DNA of 64,000 bases, from assembly GCA_011089965.1 (NCBI GenBank), contig JAANAU010000003.1:62001-126000 (forward strand), read 5' to 3'. The stretch is from Magnetococcales bacterium (GTDB lineage: Bacteria > Pseudomonadota > Magnetococcia > Magnetococcales > Magnetaquicoccaceae). A model generated the notes under the pieces. The model was not told where the DNA came from and did not search any database. It worked only from the letters and a program-made list of their open reading frames with translations. The translations under genes and the position numbers were made by a program. Positions within the stretch are counted from its first letter, which is position 1, and every line of letters begins with the position of its first letter. Below are positions 36,115 through 45,322 of the stretch, piece after piece.

Positions 36115-37835
36115 GATTCGACCTCCGGCTTGGTGGTTCCACGTCTTTGATATTGGTATTGAAATTTTCGGCGCAACAGTCCGCCCGGATCGTCCGGGAT
36201 GCGTTGCAACCATTGGGCCTCGGCCTGTTTGGCTTCCTGTTCTGAAGCGGTGGGGGTTGGCTGGGAATCCGTGGATGGAGTGGTCTGTTCTGGGGGTGCG
36301 TTGGCTTCAGCGGTCTCTTCTTTTTGGGAAGTAACATTCGATAATTGAGTTTTCGTATTTTCAGGTTCCCCTTTCTCCCCCTCCTGGGCAGCGGATGAGG
36401 GTGGATTTGGGGCGGATGGCGACTCTTTTTGGGCGGATTGGCTCGATTGGTTCGATTGGCTCGATTCCTTGGGCTTCTGTTGAAGCTGTTGTTGGATCAA
36501 ATCCCGATTGTACCGGGCATCGGCATGATCGGGATTGCGCTTGAGTGCCGCATCATAGGCCTGTACCGCCTCTTCCAGACGTTGCAGTTGTGCCAGGGCA
36601 TTGCCCCGATTGTACCAGGAGTCGGCATGATCCAAAGATTGCCATGCGGTCAGTGCCTCGGCAAATTCTCCGGCCCGATAGTGGGCTGCCGCTTTCCAGG
36701 CCGGATCCGTAAACAGACGGGCCGCAGCGTCAGGTTGGTCGGCTGCCAGCATCCTGGCCCCCTGTTGGTCCGGACGTTGCCAGAAGGAGTCCCACTCCGA
36801 GGCCAGTGCCGGTGGCTGGATCATCCATACCAGCCACCAAACCAGCACACCCCGCCGGAAACCAAGAGCAGCCAAAGGAATCACCACCAACAGCAACCAA
36901 GGCCCCTCCTCCTGCCAGCGGTCGGCGGTCACACGCATCTGGCGTGAGGATGATGTCAGATGGTTGGTCGATTCTGCATGCAGGAGTTGATGCAGGTCGC
37001 CATCATCTGTGGTGATCCGGGCGTAGTCGCCCCCTCCCGCTGTGGCCAGGGTGCGCAGAGCCGCTTCATCCAGCCTGGGGAGGACGATTTGACCTCGGGC
37101 ATCGTGCAGAAATCCACCCTGTTTGCGTCGGATCGGCGCGCCATCTGGAGTGCCAACCCCCAGGACCGACAGGCGATACCCCTGACGATGGAACTGTTTG
37201 GCCAACTCCACGGTTTGGTCAGCCCCCGGTGCGTCTCCGATCAACCATGCCGACCCCTGGCTGTGACCGGCTTGTTTGAGCATCTGTCCTGCCAGAGTGA
37301 TGGCCAGATCCGGTCGACTGCCTGCAACAGGCATGATTTCGGTTGACAGGGCGTGCAGATGGGCGCGGATCGTCTCCCCATCCGTGGTCAGAGGGGTGAC
37401 CGTAAACGCCTGACCGGCAAAAGCGATGAGACCCACACTTCCTTCACGTCGCTGGTGCAGCAGATCCGCGATTTTCAGGCGTGCCCGCTCCAGACGGCTG
37501 GGTGTCAGATCGGTGGCTTCCATGGATTGAGAGAGATCCAGCATCAATACCAGTGCGGATTGGGACTGATAGACCGGTTGCGGGAGCTGGTGCCAGGCCG
37601 GGCCGGCCAATGCCAACAGACTGAGCGTGCTGACCAGAAGGATCACCCACACCCCGCGCTGGTGTGGCAGGGATGAACCGGTCGAACGCAACAGTCGGGG
37701 CAACAAATGCGCATCACACACCCGGTGCCAGTCGTGAGTCTGACCGGCACGAGTGCGCAGCCACCACCACAAACCCGGCACCAGCAGCAACCCCGCCAGC
37801 CACCAGGGACGCAGCCAGTGGAACCCCTCGATCAT
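36108..37835 (-). CDS. BatB-BatC fusion: VWA domain plus TPR
   Basis: A 575-residue protein. Two N-terminal membrane helices (WWLAGLLLVPGLWWWL and VWVILLVSTLSLLALAG) precede a von Willebrand A domain with an intact MIDAS (LMLDLSQSMEATDLTPSRLE; GLIAFAGQAFTVTPLTTD). A second membrane region (WLLLVVIPLAALGFRRGVLV) leads to TPRs (DSWYNRGNALAQLQRLEEAV; HADARYNRDLIQQQL) and a long Gln/Ser/Glu-rich tail. This is BatB fused to BatC, common in proteobacteria. The ATG at 37835 overlaps the stop of batA by four bases. Confidence 0.9.
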   Translation of the reverse strand: MIEGFHWLRPWWLAGLLLVPGLWWWLRTRAGQTHDWHRVCDAHLLPRLLRSTGSSLPHQRGVWVILLVSTLSLLALAGPAWHQLPQPVYQSQSALVLMLDLSQSMEATDLTPSRLERARLKIADLLHQRREGSVGLIAFAGQAFTVTPLTTDGETIRAHLHALSTEIMPVAGSRPDLAITLAGQMLKQAGHSQGSAWLIGDAPGADQTVELAKQFHRQGYRLSVLGVGTPDGAPIRRKQGGFLHDARGQIVLPRLDEAALRTLATAGGGDYARITTDDGDLHQLLHAESTNHLTSSSRQMRVTADRWQEEGPWLLLVVIPLAALGFRRGVLVWWLVWMIQPPALASEWDSFWQRPDQQGARMLAADQPDAAARLFTDPAWKAAAHYRAGEFAEALTAWQSLDHADSWYNRGNALAQLQRLEEAVQAYDAALKRNPDHADARYNRDLIQQQLQQKPKESSQSNQSSQSAQKESPSAPNPPSSAAQEGEKGEPENTKTQLSNVTSQKEETAEANAPPEQTTPSTDSQPTPTASEQEAKQAEAQWLQRIPDDPGGLLRRKFQYQYQRRGTTKPEVESW

Positions 37836-38830
37836 CTCCCCAATCCCCCCCGTTGCCAGGCGTAAAGGAGCAGACCGGCCACGCCCAATGCCGGACCCAA
37901 CAGCCAATGGAAGAGTGCGGTTCTTGGACGATACGCCTGTTGCTCCCGTGTCACGGGTTCCAAAGTGTCGAGCAGTTGATAGATCTCTTCCAGTTGTTGG
38001 CTCTCTTTGGCGCGGAAATAGCGGCCCTGGGTCAATTCCGCCATTTGAGTGAGGGTTTTTTCGTCCAGGTCTGTGGAGGGATTGACCTTTTGGGATCCAA
38101 AAAAGGTGCGGATGGTCATCTCGTCCGCACCCACACCGATGGTATAGATCTTGATGCCATGATCGGCAGCCATCTGTGCTGCTTTGAGCGGAGAGATCAC
38201 CCCGGCGGTATTGGCACCATCGGTCACCAGGATCAAGGCGCGACTTGGTTGTGGTCCGGAACCGATCTTTTTGACTGCCAATCCCACAGCCTCGCCGATG
38301 GCCGTCTCTTTGCCGGCCAGACCGATTTCGGCCTCTTCCAGAAGGTGGGCCGTACTCTCCCGATCCAAAGTCAAAGGGGCCTGTACATAGGCGTTGAGTC
38401 CAAACAGGATCAAACCCACCCGGTCTCCGGTGCGGCGACGGATGAAATCGGCAGCCACCTGTTTGGCCACGGTCAGACGGTCAACGGGTTGATCCTTGAT
38501 CAGAAAGTCTTTTGTTTGCATGCTGCCCGACAGATCGACCGCCAGCATCAGGTCGCGTCCGCTGGCAGGCAGATCCACCGGATCTCCCATCCAGGTTGGT
38601 TGGGCCGTGGCAATGATCAGCAGCACCCAGGCCAGGAGAGCCAAGCTCCAGTGCCAGAGGCCGGTGTGCGTTTCCAGGGTGGGTGTTGTTGCCAAAGAGT
38701 CTGCAAACTCTTCGATATACGGGAGTTCCAATGCTCTTTCATATTGAGGCTGTATCTCTGGCAGCAACCGGCGCACCAGCCAGGGCAGAGGCAGCAGTAA
38801 CAAGATCCAGGGCCATTCAAAATCGAGCAT
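37832..38830 (-). CDS. BatA-like VWA membrane protein
   Basis: A 332-residue protein with N-terminal membrane helices (WPWILLLLPLPWLVRRLL and SLALLAWVLLIIATAQPTW), a VWA domain with a full MIDAS (DLMLAVDLSGSMQTKDFLI; RVGLILFGLNAYVQAPLTLD; ALILVTDGANTAG) and a C-terminal helix (WLLGPALGVAGLLLYAWQ). It is first in the batA-batB/C-batD operon. The moxR ATPase and DUF58 genes that usually precede batA are absent; the gene upstream points the other way. The ATG at 38830 has an AGGTG site; a GTG three codons upstream is possible. Confidence 0.9.
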   Translation of the reverse strand: MLDFEWPWILLLLPLPWLVRRLLPEIQPQYERALELPYIEEFADSLATTPTLETHTGLWHWSLALLAWVLLIIATAQPTWMGDPVDLPASGRDLMLAVDLSGSMQTKDFLIKDQPVDRLTVAKQVAADFIRRRTGDRVGLILFGLNAYVQAPLTLDRESTAHLLEEAEIGLAGKETAIGEAVGLAVKKIGSGPQPSRALILVTDGANTAGVISPLKAAQMAADHGIKIYTIGVGADEMTIRTFFGSQKVNPSTDLDEKTLTQMAELTQGRYFRAKESQQLEEIYQLLDTLEPVTREQQAYRPRTALFHWLLGPALGVAGLLLYAWQRGGLGR

Positions 38831-38839
38831 CGGTTGCAC

Positions 38840-39145
38840 CTGGGCGTGGGATCGATTGAGCGGCGCATCATAAAATTTACGTAACCCAAAATTTTATCTC
38901 ACTTCCCGGAGCAGATCAAGCCTGGGTATGTGCCACATCAGGGTATGACGTCATTTTCTGATCTTGCGGGACAAATGTCATGGTGCAGGATTGGTATACG
39001 AATGAGAATTAATATTATTATTATACGCGTTTGAGATCAATTATCAATACCATTAGAATAAAATAGTGATTTACAATGCATAAATTTATTGATATTTTAA
39101 ATTGCAGATTCAATTTGTATTCATCTATCTGAATTTAAGGGGGAA
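38840..39145. other. AT-rich divergent promoter region
   Basis: 306 bases between batA and the chemoreceptor gene, far richer in A/T (about 38990-39130) than its surroundings. It holds the promoter at 39031-39059 and a Fur-like AT-rich stretch at 39001-39020 (AATGAGAATT AATATTATTA). No open frame here looks real. Confidence 0.6.
39031..39059 (+). promoter_or_regulatory. Sigma-70 promoter for the chemoreceptor gene
   Basis: TTGAGA (39031-39036) and TAGAAT (39054-39059) are separated by 17 bases, five of six matches in each box. It lies 86 bases before the ATG in an AT-rich stretch. Confidence 0.55.
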
Positions 39146-41176
39146 ATGAAGATGCGTCTTGCTGATATCCGGATTCGTCCAAAATTGATCACTCTGTTTC
39201 TGATGGTTGGTCTGATTCCTTTGATTACGGCGGCCTGGTGGACCACCCATGAGGCCGGTGACGCCTTGATGGATAGTGCGTTTCAGCAACTGGACGGGGT
39301 GCAGGCCATCAAGAAGACTCAGATCGAACGATTTTTTGAGGAGCGTATTGGGGATATCCGGGTATTGTCCGGATCCGTGGATCTGGAGCGTGCTTTGGAA
39401 AGCGTGGGAGGGGCTTACGAAACCGAACAGCGTAAACTCAACGGTCCTTTGTGGAAACAGGCTGTGGAGAACAATACCCGGTGGTTGGCGGATTTTGTCA
39501 AGGAGTACGGGTACTATGATCTGTTTTTGATCGAGTTGGACGGGGATGTGGTTTACACCTATGGCCGGGAGAAAGATCTGGGTCAGAATCTGATTCACGG
39601 AGATCTCAAGAACAGCGGGTTGGGAAAGGCATATGACAAGGCCATGAGGAGTGGCGAAGCCGTGGTCTCGGACTTTGAACCTTATGCTCCCTCCAATCAT
39701 GAACCCGCTGCATTTCTGGTGGCTCCGGTCAAAAGGAACAACAAGCCGATTGGGGCAGTGGGATTGCAACTCTCCCTGGATGCCATCAATGCCATCATGC
39801 AGCAGCGCGACGGAATGGGACGGACCGGTGAGACCTATCTGGTCGGTCCTGACAAGCGCATGCGTTCGGACTCCTATCTGGACAAGCAGGGCCATTCGGT
39901 GAAGGCCTCTTTTGCTGGCACCATCGACAAGAACGGTGCCGATACCGAAGGGGTGCGGGAGGCTTTGGCTGGAAAAGAGGGGACCAAAGTGATCACGGAT
40001 TATAATGGCAATCCGGTGTTGTCCAGTTTCTCCCCGATGCAGGTGGCGGATGTGCGTTGGGCTGTGATGGCCGAGATTGATCTGGCCGAGGTTCAGGAGC
40101 CGTTGGCCCGTTTGGTCAGAATTGTGCTGATCATTGGTGTTGTCATTGCCTTGATCGTGGTATTGGTCGCCCTGACGGTGGCCAACAGCATTGCCAATCC
40201 GTTGATTCAGGGGGTCCGTCTGGCCGAGGCGGTGGCAGAAGGGGATCTGACGGCCACAGTCCAGGTCAATCAAAAAGATGAAATCGGTCAACTGGCGCAG
40301 GCAATGCAGCGGATGATCGGTCGGCTGACCTCAATCATCGGAGACATTTCTGCCGCTGCTTCACAAGTGGCTGTGGGGAGCAACGAGATCTCCAATTCCG
40401 CACAAACCCTGTCTCAAGGGGTGACCGAACAGGCTGCCTCCGTGGAGTTGACCTCGAATGCCCTGACCTCGATTTCCGGAAGTTGTCAGATGAATACGGA
40501 CAGTTCGGACACGACCCAGAATATTGCCCTCAAGGCATCCCGGGATGCAGCTCAGGGAGGGAAGGCCGTTGATCAGGCGGTGAACGCCATGAAGGAGATT
40601 GCCTCCAGGATCAATATCATCGAAGAGATTGCCCGTCAGACCAACCTGTTGGCCTTGAATGCCGCGATTGAAGCGGCCCGTGCCGGAGAGCATGGCAAAG
40701 GGTTTGCCGTGGTGGCTGCCGAAGTGCGCAAACTGGCCGAACGCAGTCAGACTGCCGCTGGAGAGATCAGTCATCTTTCGGCCTCCAGCGTGCAGATTTC
40801 CGAACAGGCCGGCACGATTATCGGCAAATTGGTTCCGGACATTCAGGATACGGCGAAACGGATTCAAGGGATCGCCGAATGCAGCCGCCTGCAACGGGAT
40901 GGGGTGGCGGAGATCGGTCAATCGATTCAGCAGTTGGAGCAGGTGGTGCAACAGACTGCCGGGGCATCTGAGGAGTTGGCGGCCACGGCAGAGGAGTTGA
41001 GTGCCCAGGCCGATACCATGGCCCAGGCCATTGCGTTTTTCAAGGTGGCTCAGAGCGGGTCTGTCGTTCGGTCACGTTCGCCTGCGGCCAGGCCGACAGT
41101 TGTCAAGGCGCTGCCTGCCCCGGCACAAACACCACGTCTGGTTGGCAACCGTGATGAGGAGTTTGAACAGTTCTGA
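39146..41176 (+). CDS. Methyl-accepting chemotaxis protein
   Basis: A 676-residue receptor. The first membrane helix is in [19 protein letters not shown], followed by a large periplasmic sensor (about 35-305) of the double-Cache type ([36 protein letters not shown]), a second membrane helix ([20 protein letters not shown]), a HAMP domain ([20 protein letters not shown]) and the signalling domain with the invariant hairpin [20 protein letters not shown]. The Cache fold suggests a small organic ligand. Its N-terminus is very like that of the receptor cut by the left edge. No adaptor genes lie beside it. Confidence 0.95.
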   Translation: MKMRLADIRIRPKLITLFLMVGLIPLITAAWWTTHEAGDALMDSAFQQLDGVQAIKKTQIERFFEERIGDIRVLSGSVDLERALESVGGAYETEQRKLNGPLWKQAVENNTRWLADFVKEYGYYDLFLIELDGDVVYTYGREKDLGQNLIHGDLKNSGLGKAYDKAMRSGEAVVSDFEPYAPSNHEPAAFLVAPVKRNNKPIGAVGLQLSLDAINAIMQQRDGMGRTGETYLVGPDKRMRSDSYLDKQGHSVKASFAGTIDKNGADTEGVREALAGKEGTKVITDYNGNPVLSSFSPMQVADVRWAVMAEIDLAEVQEPLARLVRIVLIIGVVIALIVVLVALTVANSIANPLIQGVRLAEAVAEGDLTATVQVNQKDEIGQLAQAMQRMIGRLTSIIGDISAAASQVAVGSNEISNSAQTLSQGVTEQAASVELTSNALTSISGSCQMNTDSSDTTQNIALKASRDAAQGGKAVDQAVNAMKEIASRINIIEEIARQTNLLALNAAIEAARAGEHGKGFAVVAAEVRKLAERSQTAAGEISHLSASSVQISEQAGTIIGKLVPDIQDTAKRIQGIAECSRLQRDGVAEIGQSIQQLEQVVQQTAGASEELAATAEELSAQADTMAQAIAFFKVAQSGSVVRSRSPAARPTVVKALPAPAQTPRLVGNRDEEFEQF

Positions 41177-41185
41177 AATTGTGTT

Positions 41186-41200
41186 ATCATTGACAATGAT
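41186..41200. promoter_or_regulatory. 15-base palindrome upstream of the rhodanese gene
   Basis: ATCATTG-A-CAATGAT is a perfect 7-1-7 palindrome between the chemoreceptor stop and the rhodanese gene. It looks like a regulator binding site; the regulator is not identifiable. Confidence 0.25.
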
Positions 41201-41274
41201 CCGGTTGCCAATCAACCATGATGGGCAGTCGGATCCTGTCAATTCTCGTTTTCCATGATGGATTGAATCAAAAA

Positions 41275-41784
41275 ATGCCGATATTTGGAAAAAAGACGGC
41301 CATGCCGATTGAGGAGTTCCTGGCTGATCCGGCGTTACCGGTGATCATCGACGTGCGTGGATATCCGGATTCCGATCCTGCGATCCCGGGGTCGCACAAG
41401 GTCTATGTGCTGGAGATCGAGGAGAAAACCGAGGCGTTTGAAAAAAGGTTTGCATCCATGGCTGCCGGACGACCTTTATTGCTTTATTGCAGCAAGGGTG
41501 AGTCGAGCAGTTATCTGGTTGGAAAGCTCTCTGGAAAAAATCCGGCCTACAGTCTTCAGGGTGGGATGGCAGCTTATTTGACCACCATCTCCCGTCTGCT
41601 GCACGAGCATCCGTACGAAGATCCCAGCAAGCGGGGTGATACCATGGTCAAGATCCTGAATGCCTTGACCAATCGCGCCACCGATCCGGCCACGTTCCGC
41701 AAAATCATGGAGCGCCTGATGCGCTGCACGTCCAACCCGAAATTTCGTAAACTGGTTGCGGGCATGAAGAAAACGGCCTATTGA
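41275..41784 (+). CDS. Rhodanese-like sulfurtransferase domain protein
   Basis: A 169-residue protein. Residues 10-100 form a rhodanese domain: LPVIIDVRGYPDSDPAIPGS, then RPLLLYCSKGESSSYL with the active-site Cys72, and YSLQGGMAAYL. The C-terminal 70 residues are helical and basic (TMVKILNALTNRATDPATFR) and unassigned. The loop CSKGESS is six residues after Cys, the size of sulfur-transferring rhodaneses. Its acceptor is unknown. Starts at 41218 and 41275 are both possible; neither has a good ribosome site. Confidence 0.8.
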   Translation: MPIFGKKTAMPIEEFLADPALPVIIDVRGYPDSDPAIPGSHKVYVLEIEEKTEAFEKRFASMAAGRPLLLYCSKGESSSYLVGKLSGKNPAYSLQGGMAAYLTTISRLLHEHPYEDPSKRGDTMVKILNALTNRATDPATFRKIMERLMRCTSNPKFRKLVAGMKKTAY

Positions 41785-41805
41785 ATCCACAAGACCAAGG
41801 TGCAT

Positions 41806-42360
41806 TCACCTTCCAAGCGGTCCCAACAGATCGGTTGGTTTGGCCATTTGATTGACATTGTAATTCATGTGATTGACCGCCCTGGTGACGGAGACGAATC
41901 GTCCGCTCATCTCTGCAACGCCACCATCGATTTGTCCGATATGACGTTCCATGGATTGAATGTTCTGGTTCATGTTGGCCACTGCGCCATTCATCCCCTT
42001 CACATCCTTGTTCATGTGTTGCATCGATTTGGCAATGGCGGGAATGCCCTGGATATTGTCGCCCATATTGATGACCGATCCGGTGATGTGATGCATATTT
42101 TTCGACACCAGTCCGAAGTGACTGTACATGGTGTTCATGTTTTCGATCATGGCGCTCATGCTGTCAGTCAAATCGGTCAGCAGGAACATGATGATCGCGC
42201 TGCTGCCTGCCAGAATGGTCAATACCATGCGGATCAACCGGGTGGTATGTCTGGCAATATCGTCTGATCTGGCATCCATGACGGTCATGTCGGCATGGAA
42301 CGTGTCGAGCGTTTGTGTCATCGTGTGGATGGTGGTGGAAATTTCCTGTTCCTGATTCAC
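41806..42360 (-). CDS. Met-rich single-TM coiled-coil protein (paralogue 2)
   Basis: A 184-residue protein of unrecognised family. A charged N-terminus (1-45) precedes one membrane helix (LIRMVLTILAGSSAIIMFLL) and a C-terminal 115-residue helix with regularly spaced Met, Asn and His (MSAMIENMNTMYSHFG; MGDNIQGIPAIAKSMQHMNK; VANMNQNIQSMERH). The topology suggests a membrane-anchored rod like a chemoreceptor stalk without a signalling tip. It is 15 bases downstream of a paralogue of the same plan, and the two are probably co-transcribed and may pair. High Met content could reflect coiled-coil core packing or metal (Cu/Fe) binding; nothing here decides it. Confidence 0.7.
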   Translation of the reverse strand: MNQEQEISTTIHTMTQTLDTFHADMTVMDARSDDIARHTTRLIRMVLTILAGSSAIIMFLLTDLTDSMSAMIENMNTMYSHFGLVSKNMHHITGSVINMGDNIQGIPAIAKSMQHMNKDVKGMNGAVANMNQNIQSMERHIGQIDGGVAEMSGRFVSVTRAVNHMNYNVNQMAKPTDLLGPLGR

Positions 42361-42375
42361 GGTTCTGTCACCTTT

Positions 42376-42927
42376 TCATGGAAACGGAAAGATGGAATTG
42401 AACATCCGCATCGGACGTGACATCCGGTGGACATCGTGTCCGATCTGGTTGACGGAACCATCCATCATGCGAAAAGTCATCGTCATGTTTGTCACGTTAT
42501 TGGTGATATTGGTCAGTCCTTTGTCAATGCTCTGCATGCGTTCCCCCATGCTGCTGATGTGGCTGTGCATCGAAGAGACCGATTCTTGCATGGTCTCCAC
42601 CTCCTGCACGATCACTGGCATGGTGGTCATGGCCTGATCCATGCGAACAATGATGTTGCGCATCTCTCCCATATCTTTGGAAATGGACGTGAATTGGGTG
42701 TTCATGGTGTCGATCAGATCGGTCATGTATTTGATCTTCGAGGTCAACACAACCAACAAAATCAGAAAGATGATGGCCACCCCAGCCAGACTGATGGTGC
42801 CGATCCGCAACAGGGTGGTCACGCGGGAGGCGACACGCAGATTCAAATGGGTGCGCAGCTCCATGGCATGGTTGAAATTGTGGACGGCATCGCGTAGTGC
42901 ACGGTGCTGTTCCAGTGTGAGACTCAT
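42376..42927 (-). CDS. Met-rich single-TM coiled-coil protein (paralogue 1)
   Basis: A 183-residue protein built like its downstream neighbour: a 40-residue cytoplasmic N-terminus, a membrane helix (IGTISLAGVAIIFLILLVVL), and a long helical C-terminus with Met every three to four residues (MGEMRNIIVRMDQAMTTMPV; MHSHISSMGERMQSIDKGLT; MTMTFRMMDGSVNQIGHDVH), ending MRMFNSIFPFP. The two share length, topology and composition and so probably arose by tandem duplication. Family not recognised. Confidence 0.7.
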   Translation of the reverse strand: MSLTLEQHRALRDAVHNFNHAMELRTHLNLRVASRVTTLLRIGTISLAGVAIIFLILLVVLTSKIKYMTDLIDTMNTQFTSISKDMGEMRNIIVRMDQAMTTMPVIVQEVETMQESVSSMHSHISSMGERMQSIDKGLTNITNNVTNMTMTFRMMDGSVNQIGHDVHRMSRPMRMFNSIFPFP

Positions 42928-43112
42928 GAAGCTGCCTCCCTGGTGACCATTTCTGGTTTGGTGGATCCGTTTTTTCTTTATTAGAGAATGGTGTTAAGCA
43001 AAAAACATACCAATTATTGCGATCCTCTCATTGTCGTCACTTGACATGGAACCGGATTGTACATATATGCTCATGGGTCAGACTTTTCATTTTCTCAGGA
43101 GAATACGCCAAC

Positions 43113-43892
43113 ATGTCCGTGAAACCATGGCTGTCTTGTCTGATCGGGTTGTTCGGTTTGCTGTTTTCACCTTCCGTGTGGTCTGCATCCGCGTCCGCTT
43201 TGACCAACACCATTGGTATGGAGTTCGTGTTGATCCCGGCGGGTTCTTTTATCATGGGGGTGCCCAAGGGACCGGCTGAGCAAGACCCGGAGACCCCGCA
43301 GCACCCGGTAACAATCAGCAAGCCGTTTTATCTGGGAAAATATGAGGTCACCCAGAAACAGTGGGAAGTGGTCATGGGGAGCAATCCAAGCAAATTCAAG
43401 GATCCATCCCGGCCTGTGGAAAATGTCAGTTGGAAGGATGTGCAGGAGTTCATTCAGCGTTTGAACGAACGGGAAAAAGTGCAACGCTATCGTCTGCCGA
43501 CCGAAGCGGAATGGGAGTATGCTGCGCGTGCCGGCACAACGACGCGGTATTCTTGGGGTGACGATGAAAGTGTTGTTGGAGTGTATGCCTGGTACAACAA
43601 TAATTCAGAACAACAGACCCATCCGGTGGGTGAAAAACAGCCGAACCTTTGGGGGTTGTATGATATGGCCGGAAATGTGTGGGAGTGGGTGCAGGATTGG
43701 TATCATGATGAGTACTATGCTCAGGCTCCAGAGGTCGATCCCCCTGGCCCGGCCAAGGGTTCCAACCGCGTGGTGCGGGGCGGGGGTTGGTACCGCTTCA
43801 GAGGCAGCATGCGCCCCGCAACCCGGGATTTCAACAGCCCTGGCCGACAGGCTGCGGACCAGGGTTTCCGGCTTGTGCGCACACTGCCCTGA
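43113..43892 (+). CDS. SUMF1/FGE-sulfatase-fold secreted protein
   Basis: A 259-residue protein with a signal peptide (MSVKPWLSCLIGLFGLLFSP ... SASA) and one formylglycine-generating-enzyme fold: MEFVLIPAGSFIMG, KPFYLGKYEVTQKQWEVVMG, YRLPTEAEWEYAARAG, LYDMAGNVWEWVQDWY and VVRGGGWYRFRGSMRPATRD. The mature part has no cysteine, so the copper-binding Cys pair of true FGE is absent and formylglycine formation is not expected. Such proteins act as binding modules or C-type-lectin-like domains. The ATG at 43113 has AGGAG ten bases upstream. The gene converges with the FadL-type porin gene, 12 bases apart. Confidence 0.9.
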   Translation: MSVKPWLSCLIGLFGLLFSPSVWSASASALTNTIGMEFVLIPAGSFIMGVPKGPAEQDPETPQHPVTISKPFYLGKYEVTQKQWEVVMGSNPSKFKDPSRPVENVSWKDVQEFIQRLNEREKVQRYRLPTEAEWEYAARAGTTTRYSWGDDESVVGVYAWYNNNSEQQTHPVGEKQPNLWGLYDMAGNVWEWVQDWYHDEYYAQAPEVDPPGPAKGSNRVVRGGGWYRFRGSMRPATRDFNSPGRQAADQGFRLVRTLP

Positions 43893-43904
43893 ACGTGGAG
43901 GAGA

Positions 43905-45161
43905 TCAGAATTTGCGACTCCAACTGATTTCCAGTTCGTTCTGGTTCATTTCCAGGTAACCGGTCTGGTTGGGGGTGTTGGGATTGGTGCCATGGAGTTT
44001 TTTGTTGAAGGCGTGCATGCCGGACAGGTTGATCCCGTCCCGATCATTCAATTTGTACGTTACGCCGACCGTGGCATGATCGGTCACTGTGGCCGGGGCC
44101 AGAATGTTGAACAGCGCCTGTCCGCCAGCCAGGACATCGGATGCCGTGCTGTAACCAGCCCGCCAGGTCCAGGTGTCGTTCATCATCCACTGCACCCCAA
44201 ACTTGTAGACCGTCATATCCTCCCAACCAAACCCCAATCCACCGGATCCGCCCAGGGCGCCGGGTGCCATGATGGTGTTGTTGGAGTTGGACAATGACTT
44301 GATATCCTGAAAGAAGATATGTTGAATATCCGCAACCGCAGTCAGGGTGGGTGTCAGTTTATAGGCGATTCCGGCGTTAAAGATGGGAGGGATATCGAAG
44401 TCACCTTCTTCGGCGATCAGGCCGCTGTATTTGTCGAATTTGCTCATCCACAGGCGGCTCTGGTAGGAGATGCCGACTGAAAAATCATGCGTCAGACGGC
44501 CATACCAGCCAACCCGCACCCCTCCGCCAAAGGACCAGTCATGCCCTTTGTTGGTGACACGATCCGCGTGGATGGAGAGTGCCTGGAAGGCCTCCAACCC
44601 CGTGGCCTCCATGTTTTGAATGGCAAGGATGGGGGCAATGCCCACAGAGTGGTCAGGGGTGAGCTTGTGAGACAGGGAGAGACCTGCGAAAATTTGCATT
44701 AAATCAATGCCCGTGGGTGCGCTGCCAGCACCGAAACCGTTGAAAACCGCCCAACTGTATTCGGTGTTCATGCCCCCATTGCCGCCGATGCTGATACCCA
44801 GACTGGTCTCCGGGGTCAACATTTTGTTGTAGCCGAAATTGGGAATGTAGAAAATATTATTATCACTTTCGTAACTGCCAGTCGGGAACGCACCCGGGGC
44901 AGGGGTGGGAGGATTGGCGGTAAAGCCACGGGTGGGAAAGAAAAAGGCGAGTCCAAGATCCATCCGGTCACCCGTATGGACCATCAAGGCCGGGTTCAAT
45001 GCAGTGGCCATGGTGTCCATGGGTAAAGCGGTGCCGGCACCGGCCATGGATTTGCTTTCACTGCCAAATCCATGTGAAAAATAACCATTGCTGGCCATGA
45101 CGGGACCGGTGGTCAGGAGTGCGGCCATGCCCAGCATCAGTCCGGTATAGATTTTTGACAT
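43905..45161 (-). CDS. FadL/OMPP1-family outer-membrane hydrophobe transporter
   Basis: A 418-residue porin with a signal peptide (MSKIYTGLMLGMAALLTTGP ... VMAS) and the FadL N-terminal plug motif NGYFSHGFGSESKSMAGAGT, followed by PMDTMATALNPALMVH. The barrel ends NQNELEISWSRKF with the expected terminal Phe. The family carries long-chain fatty acids or aromatic hydrocarbons across the outer membrane. A ribosome site AAGGGG precedes the ATG at 45161. The substrate cannot be read from the sequence. Confidence 0.92.
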   Translation of the reverse strand: MSKIYTGLMLGMAALLTTGPVMASNGYFSHGFGSESKSMAGAGTALPMDTMATALNPALMVHTGDRMDLGLAFFFPTRGFTANPPTPAPGAFPTGSYESDNNIFYIPNFGYNKMLTPETSLGISIGGNGGMNTEYSWAVFNGFGAGSAPTGIDLMQIFAGLSLSHKLTPDHSVGIAPILAIQNMEATGLEAFQALSIHADRVTNKGHDWSFGGGVRVGWYGRLTHDFSVGISYQSRLWMSKFDKYSGLIAEEGDFDIPPIFNAGIAYKLTPTLTAVADIQHIFFQDIKSLSNSNNTIMAPGALGGSGGLGFGWEDMTVYKFGVQWMMNDTWTWRAGYSTASDVLAGGQALFNILAPATVTDHATVGVTYKLNDRDGINLSGMHAFNKKLHGTNPNTPNQTGYLEMNQNELEISWSRKF

Positions 45162-45322
45162 TACCAATCACCCCTTGAAAGATCGGTGGAGTTCAACAGA
45201 GCAAGCGTTTGCTTTTGTCACCATTTTTTTGTCCCATGTCATGGACGGAATGGATCTTATGACATGGGGGAGATCTTTTTTCAAGTAGAATGTCGGGTGA
45301 TGCGGGAATCGTCAGACCGCCC

